From Acidobacteriaceae bacterium (GTDB lineage: Bacteria > Acidobacteriota > Terriglobia > Terriglobales > Acidobacteriaceae): a DNA stretch of 9,150 bases. The notes beneath the pieces are model-generated. The model saw nothing but the letters and a program-made list of their open reading frames with translations. It was not told where the DNA came from and ran no database searches. The stretch is taken from contig JASIJX010000587.1 in the NCBI GenBank assembly GCA_030049955.1, positions 1 to 9,150 of the forward strand. The letters run 5' to 3'. Shown here piece by piece: positions 1 through 6,655 of this stretch. The position numbers were made by a program, and so were the translations under genes. Each line of letters begins with the position of its first letter. The stretch's first letter is position 1.

Positions 1-303
1 GCAGGCTCGCGCAGGAGAGCAGAGTGGCTGATTGGTCACCGCATGGGTAAAAACTGTGCCACGCTCTGCAAGCTTGTCGAGGTTCGGCGTCTTCGCGAAG
101 TAATTGGCGCGGGATGCGCCGATAAAGTCGGCACGTGCCTCATCCGCCACGAAAAGAACAATATTGGGCCTCCTCACCGCCGGCGAAGGAGCCTCCTTCG
201 CATTTGGGTCGGACTCGGGGGTCGCGGATAGTGTTGGGCCCGCTAGTAACGCACCACCTGCGGCCATTTGCTTTAAGAACTCGCGACGATTCTCCGATTG
301 CAT
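1..303 (-). CDS. Sulfatase (arylsulfatase family S1), N-terminal part, Tat-exported; truncated by the window edge
   Basis: Sulfatases of this family hydrolyse sulfate esters using a cysteine or serine that is converted to formylglycine. The first 101 residues are visible. Residues 5-12 (NRREFLKQ) form a textbook twin-arginine motif, followed by a short hydrophobic stretch (AAGGALLAGP), so export of the folded protein by Tat is predicted. The conserved first strand follows at 46-59 (PNIVLFVADEARAD), then TPNLDKLAERG at 72-82. The formylglycine signature C-x-P-x-R is at 95-99 (CSPAR), with Cys95 as the modified residue. The first metal-ligand pair, usually Asp-Asp, reads Asp54-Glu55; Asp-Gln variants are known in the family, so this is not evidence of inactivity. 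The ATG at 303 is chosen because AAGGA lies six bases upstream and the Tat motif follows at once. The catalytic core beyond the signature lies outside the window, so the substrate cannot be inferred. It needs a formylglycine-generating or radical-SAM maturase encoded elsewhere. Confidence 0.93.
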   Translation of the reverse strand, partial: MQSENRREFLKQMAAGGALLAGPTLSATPESDPNAKEAPSPAVRRPNIVLFVADEARADFIGASRANYFAKTPNLDKLAERGTVFTHAVTNQPLCSPARAC

Positions 304-534
304 GCTGTGTCCTTGATCTCTTGCTTCCCGCTCACTACCACGACTTTTGACCGCAATAGCAGAAGGCGGTCTGGAACCTCCTCCTGAAAGAGGCTCTGAA
401 GGGTCTTACCATAATTAGTTGCGCAAACGAGACGCCTGTCGCCGTCTCGTTTGCTCGTAGGGTTGCCTATAGGAACGCAGTTTGATCACCCCGCCCGGCT
501 TCTTATGTTATGCCTCGGCTTTGAAGCACCTGCC
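304..534. other. Intergenic spacer between receptor and sulfatase genes
   Basis: This spacer separates two genes on the same (minus) strand. It holds the 12-bp hairpin at 423-454. On the minus strand it also has an unusually strong Shine-Dalgarno-like run, AGGAGGAGG (complement of 377-385), which has no start codon at usable distance. I found no convincing minus-strand sigma-70 promoter for the sulfatase here, so its expression may rely on readthrough or on a non-canonical promoter. Confidence 0.6.
423..454 (-). terminator. Perfect 12-bp hairpin downstream of the TonB-dependent receptor gene
   Basis: GCAAACGAGACG and its exact reverse complement are separated by an 8-base loop. The structure lies about 80 bases past the receptor stop codon and before the sulfatase. 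It probably ends or protects the receptor transcript. It lacks the U-tract of a classical intrinsic terminator on either strand; the nearest thing is the UUU inside the 3' arm. It may therefore be an RNA-stabilising 3' hairpin or a partial terminator rather than a full one. Confidence 0.5.
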
Positions 535-3500
535 TTAGAAAGTTACCCTCGCTGTGATTTGTATTTGCCGCGGGGGGTTGTAAGAGCTGGCCTGGCCGAC
601 ACCCGGCTGGACTATCTCCTCTCCGTTATTAGCACTCGGGTTGTTATACCCTTGATGGTTGAACACGTTGAATGCATCCGTATTGATGCGCAGGTTTACT
701 CTTTCCGTGATTGGGAAAACCTTGAAGATGGAAGCATCAGCTACCCAGTTCATGGGACCATTCAACACTTTGTTGTCGTAGTAATGCGCGGCGAGTGGGC
801 CGGCATCGTAAGCGATGTTAGTGGGTTTCCCGCCGTTCAGGTTCGGTGCGGTAATTTGCACTTCGTCGTCCTGGTAGTATGTGGTGCCAGGCGTATTGTC
901 GATCGGGGTCTGGGCCGGCACGTAGCTGGCGGGAACTCCCGTGACGCAGTTAGTGGTACAGGTGCCCAGCGGTGCGGGAAGATCCGTAGGAGGTATATAG
1001 GCGTTGCTCCACAGAAATCCTTTGTAGCAGACGCCGCTGGTGCAATCTGTGATCGGGTACTTGTGCTTATAGATATGGATCGGGCTCACAGGCCCCCAGT
1101 GGAAGTTGGGGGCATTGTAGACTTGAGACACGACGCTGCCGTCGCCGGCAATCTGGAAGCCTCCGATCGCCTCGTCCACAAAACGATTGACATTCCCGAA
1201 GAACCGCTTGCCGCGCCCAAAAGGCAGATCTACGACGCCGTTGAATTGGACGTGGTGGTAGGGAAGGGTGCCGTCCACCCAGTAGAGCTCAGCGTGCTCC
1301 GCGGTCTTGTACATTTGCCAGTTCGGTACGTTAGCGGGTGGGGGCGGCATAACCCTGGAGGAGCCGATCGTTCCGTAGGGCGAGGTCATGGTGGCCACCG
1401 TGCCCTCGCCGCCTGGATAATCGGCGTAGGGATACAATGTTGCGGTTCCAGAATTAGGCGCCTCGGTGGGGCCGCCCGTCTGTAAAGTCTTCGCGAATAC
1501 GTAGTAGATCTGGAAGGCAATCCCGTGATGGAAGAGCCGCTGGTAGTTCGCCTGCAGCGAGTTATTATTCATCACGCCGTTTTCCGTATGCATGGCGGTA
1601 CCGCTGGCCCAGGTGGTCTGGTCGTAAGGTCCGGTCGCCGTGGTGGCATAGGTATTTTGTTGAGGGGTGCCGATCACCGAAGCTCCTCCATTCGGCGGGA
1701 CAGTGCCGTGTGACATCTCCCACTGATATGTGCTGGGGTGGAAGTTGAAATCGTCGGCGATATCCAGGTTGGTCGTGTGGGACCACACCCAACTTACCCG
1801 CAGCACCGAATTGCCCTTGAACGGCTGCTCGACGGTAAAGTTCGCCGTACTGGTATCCAGGGGCGCCCAGTCGGGTGTGTCGGACCACAACGAGATACCC
1901 GGAAGAATGGAGTTGGTTGTCCCGGTATTCACTGCGTTGGCTTGGTTCACTCCCATTTCGCCTAATTGGACGGGATCGTTATACCGCAACAACTCGTTGG
2001 GCAATCCGTCGATGGCCTGAGCGGCACTCGAATAGTTCATCGAGTAGGTGGCGGTCAGAGGGTTGTTCTTTTGGGGGTGATTTAAGAAATTCTGCGCGGC
2101 CGCGTTGAAGAGATATCGCCCGTATGCCCCGCGGATCACTGTACCGAGCTTTCCGCTGAGCTGGTAGGCAAAGCCGCCGCGGGGAAGGAAATTAAGGTTG
2201 TAGTTATCCATCAGCGCGGCCGGCATTCCGGCCTCCTGTGGAGTCTCAAACTTGACGCCGATGTTCTCATCGTTGGTGATGATCGCCTGAGTGGTGTAGC
2301 CCTCGGCGATCAGAGTGGCGGGCGGAACTGCCAGCACCATGGCGTCGTTCTTGAGGTCGAAGCTATTCACCAGCCCGTATTTATTCCATATGGCAGGATG
2401 GGCCTCGTAGCGCACGCCGAGATTGAGAGTCAGGTTTCGGCTCACGTGATAGTCGTCCTGGAAGTAGCCGTCCAGCTCATTCCAGTGATAGTGGTCGTGA
2501 GGCGGTTCCAGATTGACGGTATAACTGGTCGGTGAGCCCAGGAACATGCTGGCGTCGGCCAGGCCTGCATTGGGCGAATCATCGTAATTCCCGGCCGACG
2601 AGGCTTCATAGAGGCCGGTGGGGAGGGCCCCGATCGTCACTGCGTCCGCCAATCCCTGGGGCAGTTCGGCCAGACGTACGTGTTCCCAGCGTCCGCCAAA
2701 ATGCAACTGATGCGGACCCACGATCTTGGTCAAGTTCTCGTCGAGATTCCAGATGATCTGGTCCGTCACGGTGTTGGCTTGACTGGAGGTGAGGCCATTG
2801 ATGGGGCCGCTCACGGTCGGGAAGCCAGCCTCACCAAAGTTGTTAGGCAGGCCCAGTTTTGATTCGTAATTGGCGGTGGAGTCGTAACCGGTAAGGTTCT
2901 TGTCGTCATACCACTGCTCGCCGGCGATGGTTTCAGCGAAGAATGTCGGAGAGAAGGTATGCGTGTAGCCGATGGCCGTAAAAAAGGACTGACCGGGGTT
3001 ATTTGTATAGCCCTCCGCCGCTCCGGCTGGAATGCCGTCGGCGGCCAGGCTGCGCGGAGAACCGCCGATATCCGCAGTTTGGTCAACGTCGCTAAAGCGC
3101 AGATATGCGCGGTTGTTGTCATCGAATACATGATCGAGGCGGAAGGTCGCCTGAGGGACCACTTCTAAGACGTTACTGGATGAGGTGAGATTGTCCGCGA
3201 CCAGAGGATTCGCGGCCGACGTCGGCTGGGGCATCAGGTCGTAAAAAATCTTCGCGGTCGGCGACTCTTCCGAGCTTGGAATCGTGTTGTTCGGAAAAGG
3301 TGTACGGCAGTATTGTTGGCTCACTCCGCTCGCGGCGCATGGGGAATTGGACGCAATCGTTGTCGACGGATCATAGATCGTCTGGGGTACGCCCGCACCG
3401 TTGGTCACTCCGCTGAAGTTGCCCTGGCGCATGGCCATCGTTGGCACCGCGTAGTTCGCAACAGCCCTGGTTGATTCAGAGAACCGCTCGTAGGCGAAGA

Positions 3501-4440
3501 ACCAGAATGACTTATCTTTCCCGTGGTATACATGGGGCAAAATGATCGGCCCACCTGCGCTAGCGCCAAATTCGTTGCGGATGAGCGGGGGTGCGGTAAA
3601 GTTGTAGGGATCCTGCCGGACCTTTGACACGCCGATGGCGTTATTCTCCGCCGTTTCAAAGAAGGTGCCATGCAGGTCGTTGGTGCCCGATTTCGTCGTT
3701 ATGATGGCAGTGGCCGGCGTAGAGTACTGGGCGCCGGCGCCACTGACATTCAATTGCACTTCCTGGACCGAGTCCGGATCTGGCAACTGTGTTCTGGGGG
3801 TGGTCTCCCCTCCATAGTGGATATTGGTTGTTGTCACTCCGTCAGCCACATATTGCAACCCCTCTTCTTGTATGCCGTTGACCCTTTGCTCGTTGTCTGA
3901 TATTTCGAGGCCGGGCGTGGTCAACCCTGTGAGGTTGGTCAAAAGGCGTCCATTCTCCGGGAGCTGGTTAATTCGGTTGTTTTCAAGCGTCGAGAAGATG
4001 GCGCCGCTGTCAGTAGTAGTGAGCTGAACGGCGTTCCCGGCTACAGTAACCTGCTGCGTTACCGCTCCCACGGGCAGCGCCGGATTAACAACTGCATCCT
4101 GAGCTACCAGGAGGTCAATTGAGGTTGTGTAGGACTTAAATCCCGGCGAGGAGACCGTTATGTCGTAGGTACCTGTGAAGAGATCCGGCACCTGGTAAAA
4201 ACCAGCACTGTCAGATTTGGTGTTGGTCGATACAGCAGTTGCCCGGTTGACTACGTGGACCAAGGCTCCTGGAATAACGCCACCAGTCGAATCCGTCACC
4301 GTGCCCTGAATGGAGCCGGCGCCGCTCTGCGCGAACGCCATTTGGCAGCACGCCACCATGGCGAGCACCGCAGTTACTGCGAGAATGGGCACATTGATCT
4401 TGTTGAAATTGTGCCTCAGGTACCTGGCTAACATCCTCAT
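535..4440 (-). CDS. TonB-dependent outer-membrane receptor, Oar-like, with carboxypeptidase-regulatory-like N-terminal domain
   Basis: Predicted 1301-residue outer-membrane transporter that takes up large or scarce solutes using TonB/ExbB energy. A signal peptide covers residues 1-37 (hydrophobic core from about 17, cleavage after AFA), followed by mature QSGAG. Residues about 42-125 form a carboxypeptidase-regulatory-like beta-sandwich (SIQGTVTDSTGGVIPGA; SDSAGFYQVPDLFTGTYDITV). A plug-like region spans about 130-270. The long barrel opens with RNEFGASAGGPI and KDKSFWFFAYERF, hallmarks of this family. The chain ends RQIQITARVTF, and the terminal Phe is the BAM recognition signal of barrel proteins. 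The start at 4440 was preferred over an upstream TTG at 4512 because AGGAAGGA lies eight bases upstream and the signal peptide follows directly. Cysteine pairs at 368/378, 1133/1138 and 1161/1165 sit in probable surface loops. No SusD-like partner is present. A lipoprotein alternative (Cys31/32) is unlikely because the lipobox is poor. The ligand is unknown. Confidence 0.95.
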   Translation of the reverse strand: MRMLARYLRHNFNKINVPILAVTAVLAMVACCQMAFAQSGAGSIQGTVTDSTGGVIPGALVHVVNRATAVSTNTKSDSAGFYQVPDLFTGTYDITVSSPGFKSYTTSIDLLVAQDAVVNPALPVGAVTQQVTVAGNAVQLTTTDSGAIFSTLENNRINQLPENGRLLTNLTGLTTPGLEISDNEQRVNGIQEEGLQYVADGVTTTNIHYGGETTPRTQLPDPDSVQEVQLNVSGAGAQYSTPATAIITTKSGTNDLHGTFFETAENNAIGVSKVRQDPYNFTAPPLIRNEFGASAGGPIILPHVYHGKDKSFWFFAYERFSESTRAVANYAVPTMAMRQGNFSGVTNGAGVPQTIYDPSTTIASNSPCAASGVSQQYCRTPFPNNTIPSSEESPTAKIFYDLMPQPTSAANPLVADNLTSSSNVLEVVPQATFRLDHVFDDNNRAYLRFSDVDQTADIGGSPRSLAADGIPAGAAEGYTNNPGQSFFTAIGYTHTFSPTFFAETIAGEQWYDDKNLTGYDSTANYESKLGLPNNFGEAGFPTVSGPINGLTSSQANTVTDQIIWNLDENLTKIVGPHQLHFGGRWEHVRLAELPQGLADAVTIGALPTGLYEASSAGNYDDSPNAGLADASMFLGSPTSYTVNLEPPHDHYHWNELDGYFQDDYHVSRNLTLNLGVRYEAHPAIWNKYGLVNSFDLKNDAMVLAVPPATLIAEGYTTQAIITNDENIGVKFETPQEAGMPAALMDNYNLNFLPRGGFAYQLSGKLGTVIRGAYGRYLFNAAAQNFLNHPQKNNPLTATYSMNYSSAAQAIDGLPNELLRYNDPVQLGEMGVNQANAVNTGTTNSILPGISLWSDTPDWAPLDTSTANFTVEQPFKGNSVLRVSWVWSHTTNLDIADDFNFHPSTYQWEMSHGTVPPNGGASVIGTPQQNTYATTATGPYDQTTWASGTAMHTENGVMNNNSLQANYQRLFHHGIAFQIYYVFAKTLQTGGPTEAPNSGTATLYPYADYPGGEGTVATMTSPYGTIGSSRVMPPPPANVPNWQMYKTAEHAELYWVDGTLPYHHVQFNGVVDLPFGRGKRFFGNVNRFVDEAIGGFQIAGDGSVVSQVYNAPNFHWGPVSPIHIYKHKYPITDCTSGVCYKGFLWSNAYIPPTDLPAPLGTCTTNCVTGVPASYVPAQTPIDNTPGTTYYQDDEVQITAPNLNGGKPTNIAYDAGPLAAHYYDNKVLNGPMNWVADASIFKVFPITERVNLRINTDAFNVFNHQGYNNPSANNGEEIVQPGVGQASSYNPPRQIQITARVTF

Positions 4441-4445
4441 CTGAA

Positions 4446-4747
4446 TTATCCTTCCTGAAAGCGTTGGTTGAAACCTTTCTTCATGGCCACAGATCGATGT
4501 TGCACGCAACACTGGCCTGTTGCGGTAACGGGAGCACCCTGGTTAGGGCAATTCTTGCTAAGCAAAACCGCACCGGTGACGTCGCCACTGAGCCCCCGTG
4601 GTCTGCCTGGCCAAAAACATATCTTGGCGCGAGCAGGCACGCGCAACACAACGCCGCCAGCAGCAGAATCCTTGATTCCGCCCTCTTGTTTAAGCGGCCT
4701 CCAATGCGGAGGAGTTCTTGATCTTTGCAACGATAAAATAGGAGCAT
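4446..4747 (-). pseudogene. Possible frameshifted remnant or small secreted ORF upstream of the receptor gene
   Basis: On the minus strand a reading frame from an ATG at 4747 encodes a basic stretch, a hydrophobic segment (ILLLAALCCACLLA) and APRYVFGQADHGG, resembling a signal peptide and the first mature residues of a receptor. At the five-G run (complement of 4593-4597) the adjacent frame continues with LSGDVTGAV and then GAPVTATG, which is reminiscent of the start of a carboxypeptidase-regulatory domain. Adding one G to the run would join them into about 100 codons ending at the TAA at 4446-4448, inside the receptor ribosome-binding region. No good ribosome-binding site precedes 4747, and the predicted receptor transcript would begin downstream of that ATG. 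It could be a decayed duplicate, a homopolymer sequencing error in a real small gene, or chance. The resemblance is judged by eye only. Confidence 0.22.
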
Positions 4748-4758
4748 AGACTTGTCAA
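4730..4758 (-). promoter_or_regulatory. Predicted sigma-70 promoter for the receptor gene
   Basis: On the minus strand TTGACA (complement of 4753-4758, a perfect -35) is followed after 17 bases by TATCGT (complement of 4730-4735, four of six -10 matches). Transcription would start near 4723, giving a leader of about 283 bases. The -35 overlaps that of the rightward promoter, so one bound regulator could affect both directions. The weak -10 makes this less certain than its partner. Confidence 0.45.
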
Positions 4759-4780
4759 CAGGATTTTATGTCATTATAAT
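4752..4780 (+). promoter_or_regulatory. Predicted strong sigma-70 promoter for the gntR-hydrolase-kinase-oxidoreductase operon
   Basis: TTGTCA (4752-4757, five of six -35 matches) and TATAAT (4775-4780, perfect -10) are spaced by 17 bases, the optimal arrangement. Transcription should start near 4787, leaving about 118 bases of leader before the repressor gene. A promoter this close to consensus normally needs a repressor to hold it down, which fits the first gene being a GntR-type repressor. Confidence 0.72.
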
Positions 4781-4836
4781 GAAGTTCGAGGTTGGCAAGC
4801 CCCCTGAAAGAGGATGGCGGCAAGTGAGTCAATTTA

Positions 4837-4853
4837 GCCTATGATGATTAGGC
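4837..4853. repeat. Inverted repeat GCCTA-N7-TAGGC in the operon leader
   Basis: Five-base arms flank TGATGAT, downstream of the predicted transcription start and upstream of the repressor gene. It could be half of an operator region or a weak RNA hairpin. Arms this short occur often by chance, so it is listed mainly because of its position. Confidence 0.3.
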
Positions 4854-4869
4854 CTTTCAGTCGTACACC

Positions 4870-4884
4870 TATTGCGCGGCAATA
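4870..4884. promoter_or_regulatory. Palindrome TATTGC-GCG-GCAATA, candidate GntR operator
   Basis: Six-base arms around a 3-base centre form a 15-base near-perfect palindrome, ending seven bases before the Shine-Dalgarno sequence of the GntR gene. GntR-family dimers bind short palindromes and often repress their own operon, so this is the best operator candidate seen. It does not match the usual GT-N-TA-N-AC pattern reported for HutC-type members. It could instead be an RNA hairpin near the ribosome-binding site. Confidence 0.4.
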
Positions 4885-4904
4885 AATCCAAGGGAGAGAA
4901 TCGG

Positions 4905-5693
4905 ATGCGACTCGACACAACCAGCGGCATTCCACTTTATGTTCAAATTCGCGAACGGCTCCGGACGGAACTCGACCAGATGGAACAGGGAGAGCCCATT
5001 CCGGTGGAAGCTGAGCTCGAAAAGCGTTTCGGCGTGAGCCGCATCACAATCCGCCGCGCCATCGAGGAGCTTGCTGCGGAGGGATTGCTGATGCGCCAGC
5101 AGGGTAAAGGCACCTTCGTTCAGCGCTCCAAGCTGACCCACGAGCTCAGCCTGATCACCAGCTGGACCGATCAGTTGAAGCGCCTGGGATTTGTGCCGCG
5201 CACGGCACATCGCAAATGCACCGAAGAAACCGCGCCTTCCCATGTTGCAGATGCATTGCGACTGACGGCAGCGGAGAAGGTGGTCCGGATACAGCGCGTG
5301 CGCCTGGCGCAGCGCGAGCCGATTTCTTACATGATCAACTACATTCCGTCGAGACTGGTGCCGGGATTCACCAAAAGCAAGTTCGACCAGGAGTCGCTGT
5401 ACGACCTGCTCGAAAACCAATACGGCCTGATTGCCGCGATGGCTGTGGATACCGTCGGCGGCCGTCCGGCTACAGACGAAGAAGCAGCCGTTCTCAAGAT
5501 CGACAGGAAGGCTCCAGTGCTTTCGGTGCGCCGGCTGAGCTACCTCGAGGACGGCACTCCTATGGAGCTGGCGGTGGTGACATCGCGCGGCGACCGTTAC
5601 CAGTATGAAGTGACGCTTCGGGGACGGCTTAGGAAAAGCGGTAATCGACTCGCGGAACGGCTAAGCACGCAGCCGCTCGGAGGAAAGTCGTGA
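4905..5693 (+). CDS. GntR-family transcriptional regulator, HutC subfamily (winged helix plus UTRA effector domain)
   Basis: A 262-residue dimeric DNA-binding protein, normal length for HutC-type regulators, probably a repressor released by a pathway metabolite. The winged helix covers residues about 10-75: PLYVQIRERLR, the recognition-helix region FGVSRITIRRAIEELAAEGL (42-61), and the wing RQQGKGTFV (64-72). The UTRA ligand-binding domain runs from about 92 to 235, with typical elements such as RIQRVRLAQREPISYMINYIP and the late strand VLSVRRLSYLEDGTPMELAV. The ATG at 4905 is chosen because GGGAG lies eight bases upstream and LYVQI sits about ten residues in, as usual; an in-frame TTG at 4872 would only add an unstructured extension. 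It is the first gene of the operon, behind a strong promoter and a palindrome. Its stop overlaps the next start (GTGA). Local control of the operon, and perhaps of the divergent receptor gene, is inferred. The effector may be a phosphorylated sugar or sugar acid, as for other UTRA regulators. Confidence 0.95.
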   Translation: MRLDTTSGIPLYVQIRERLRTELDQMEQGEPIPVEAELEKRFGVSRITIRRAIEELAAEGLLMRQQGKGTFVQRSKLTHELSLITSWTDQLKRLGFVPRTAHRKCTEETAPSHVADALRLTAAEKVVRIQRVRLAQREPISYMINYIPSRLVPGFTKSKFDQESLYDLLENQYGLIAAMAVDTVGGRPATDEEAAVLKIDRKAPVLSVRRLSYLEDGTPMELAVVTSRGDRYQYEVTLRGRLRKSGNRLAERLSTQPLGGKS

Positions 5694-6655
5694 AATTTGC
5701 GCGAACCGTTCTCGGCGACGTGGATGTTGCGACTCTTGGCGCGACAAATGCGCATGAGCACGTGATGATCCGCGGCGACCTGATTCTGGTCAGGGAGCCT
5801 GATTTCCGCCTGGATGATCCGGCAAAGGCCGTCGAAGAGTTGTCAGAGTATCGCTCCTTCGGCGGCGGAAGCATAGTGGATACGGCTCCGATCGGCATCG
5901 GCAGAGATCCCGATGCGCTGATCCGGATTGCGCGCGAAAGCAAGGTGAACATCATTGCTGCAACCGGATTTCACAAGACCCGCTATTATCTCGATACCCA
6001 CTGGCGTTTTCAGTACTCCGCCGATGAAGTTGCGCAGTTGCTGATCGACGAGATCGAGATCGGAATGGAGCAGAACAGCTATAACGGCCCGCTTCTGCGG
6101 CGCAGTCAAGCGCGTGCAGGCGTGATCAAAGTAGCATCCGACTACCAGCTCATCGATTCTTCGACCCGACTGGCATGCCGGGCGGCCGCGAAAGCCCACT
6201 TGCAGACCGGTGCGCCAGTTCTTACTCACACTGAGATGGGCACTATGGCGATGGCGCAGCTTGGACTACTCGATGGACTCGGGGTTAAGCCCAACCGCGT
6301 AGTTTTGTCGCACATGGATCGCAATCCCGATCTTGCGCTGCACAAGGAAGTGGCCCAAGCGGGAGCGTTCCTGGAGTACGACGGACCCGGCCGGGTGAAG
6401 TATTTTCCTGAATCAAGCCTGTTGGCGCTCATGCGCGGAATGTTCGATGCAGGGCTCGGAGACCACCTCTTGCTCGGCGGTGACACAGCTCGACGCTCCT
6501 ACTGGAAGGCTTATGGCGGCGGACCTGGCATCGCCTACATTGTTGAACACTTTACTGGGCGAATGCGGCGTGAGGGATTCTCGCAGCAGCAGATCGATCA
6601 AGTGCTTATCCACAACCCGGCGCGGGCGCTCGCGTTCAGCAGTGTAAATGGATGA
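5690..6655 (+). CDS. Phosphotriesterase-family metal-dependent hydrolase, probable (phospho)sugar lactonase
   Basis: A 321-residue amidohydrolase-superfamily TIM barrel with the binuclear-metal ligand set of the phosphotriesterase (PF02126) family. His22 and His24 (NAHEHV) follow strand 1, Lys147 (AGVIKVAS) is the expected carboxylated bridging lysine, His180 (VLTHTE) and His208 (VLSHMD) follow strands 5 and 6, and Asp265 (LLGGDTARR) follows strand 8. It ends with the conserved NPARAL. No signal peptide, so it is cytoplasmic. The complete ligand set argues for an active enzyme. Most natural members related to this family are lactonases, including ones acting on phosphorylated furanose lactones, rather than organophosphate hydrolases; a kinase and an oxidoreductase next door favour that reading. 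The GTG start overlaps the upstream stop by four bases and has GGAGG six bases before it, so translation is probably coupled. Its stop overlaps the kinase start as ATGA. The exact substrate cannot be read from the sequence. Confidence 0.92.
   Translation: MKFARTVLGDVDVATLGATNAHEHVMIRGDLILVREPDFRLDDPAKAVEELSEYRSFGGGSIVDTAPIGIGRDPDALIRIARESKVNIIAATGFHKTRYYLDTHWRFQYSADEVAQLLIDEIEIGMEQNSYNGPLLRRSQARAGVIKVASDYQLIDSSTRLACRAAAKAHLQTGAPVLTHTEMGTMAMAQLGLLDGLGVKPNRVVLSHMDRNPDLALHKEVAQAGAFLEYDGPGRVKYFPESSLLALMRGMFDAGLGDHLLLGGDTARRSYWKAYGGGPGIAYIVEHFTGRMRREGFSQQQIDQVLIHNPARALAFSSVNG

Larger units (their letters stand above)
4441..4904. other. Divergent intergenic control region
   Basis: This 464-bp region separates the leftward receptor gene from the rightward operon. 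From left to right it holds: the receptor ribosome-binding site next to 4441; about 280 bases that would be receptor 5' leader and may contain a decayed gene fragment; two promoters whose -35 boxes overlap at 4752-4758; and an untranslated leader of about 118 bases for the operon, containing two small inverted repeats. AT content rises sharply around 4730-4785, as expected for a promoter. Confidence 0.75.

Noticed and set aside
377..385. Strong Shine-Dalgarno-like AGGAGGAGG on the minus strand in the spacer before the sulfatase
   Set aside because: No ATG, GTG or TTG follows at usable distance in a frame of any length, and the sulfatase has its own ribosome-binding site next to its ATG.
498..527. 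GCTTC...GAAGC hairpin just past the receptor stop codon
   Set aside because: Five-base arms with a 20-base loop and no U-tract; easily explained by chance.
451..1485. 344-codon plus-strand reading frame opposite the receptor gene
   Set aside because: It lies antisense to the receptor barrel, which has clear family motifs. The predicted protein shows no recognisable domain, and its start falls in the hairpin. Long antisense frames are common opposite GC-biased codons.
4441..4512. 24-residue N-terminal extension of the receptor from a TTG codon
   Set aside because: The downstream ATG at 4440 has a strong Shine-Dalgarno at proper spacing and is followed directly by a normal signal peptide; the extension would bury it.
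4773..4798. Second leftward promoter using the palindromic ATTATAAT as its -10
   Set aside because: The only -35-like box, TTGCCA (complement of 4793-4798), is 14 bases away, too short for good sigma-70 use.
4869..5420. 183-codon minus-strand reading frame opposite the GntR gene
   Set aside because: The plus strand encodes an intact winged helix and UTRA domain. The antisense product has no recognisable motif and no ribosome-binding site was seen.
5690..6655. Reading the hydrolase as an organophosphate-degrading phosphotriesterase
   Set aside because: The metal ligands are common to the whole family. The sugar-kinase operon context favours lactonase-type chemistry, and nothing in the sequence points to organophosphates.
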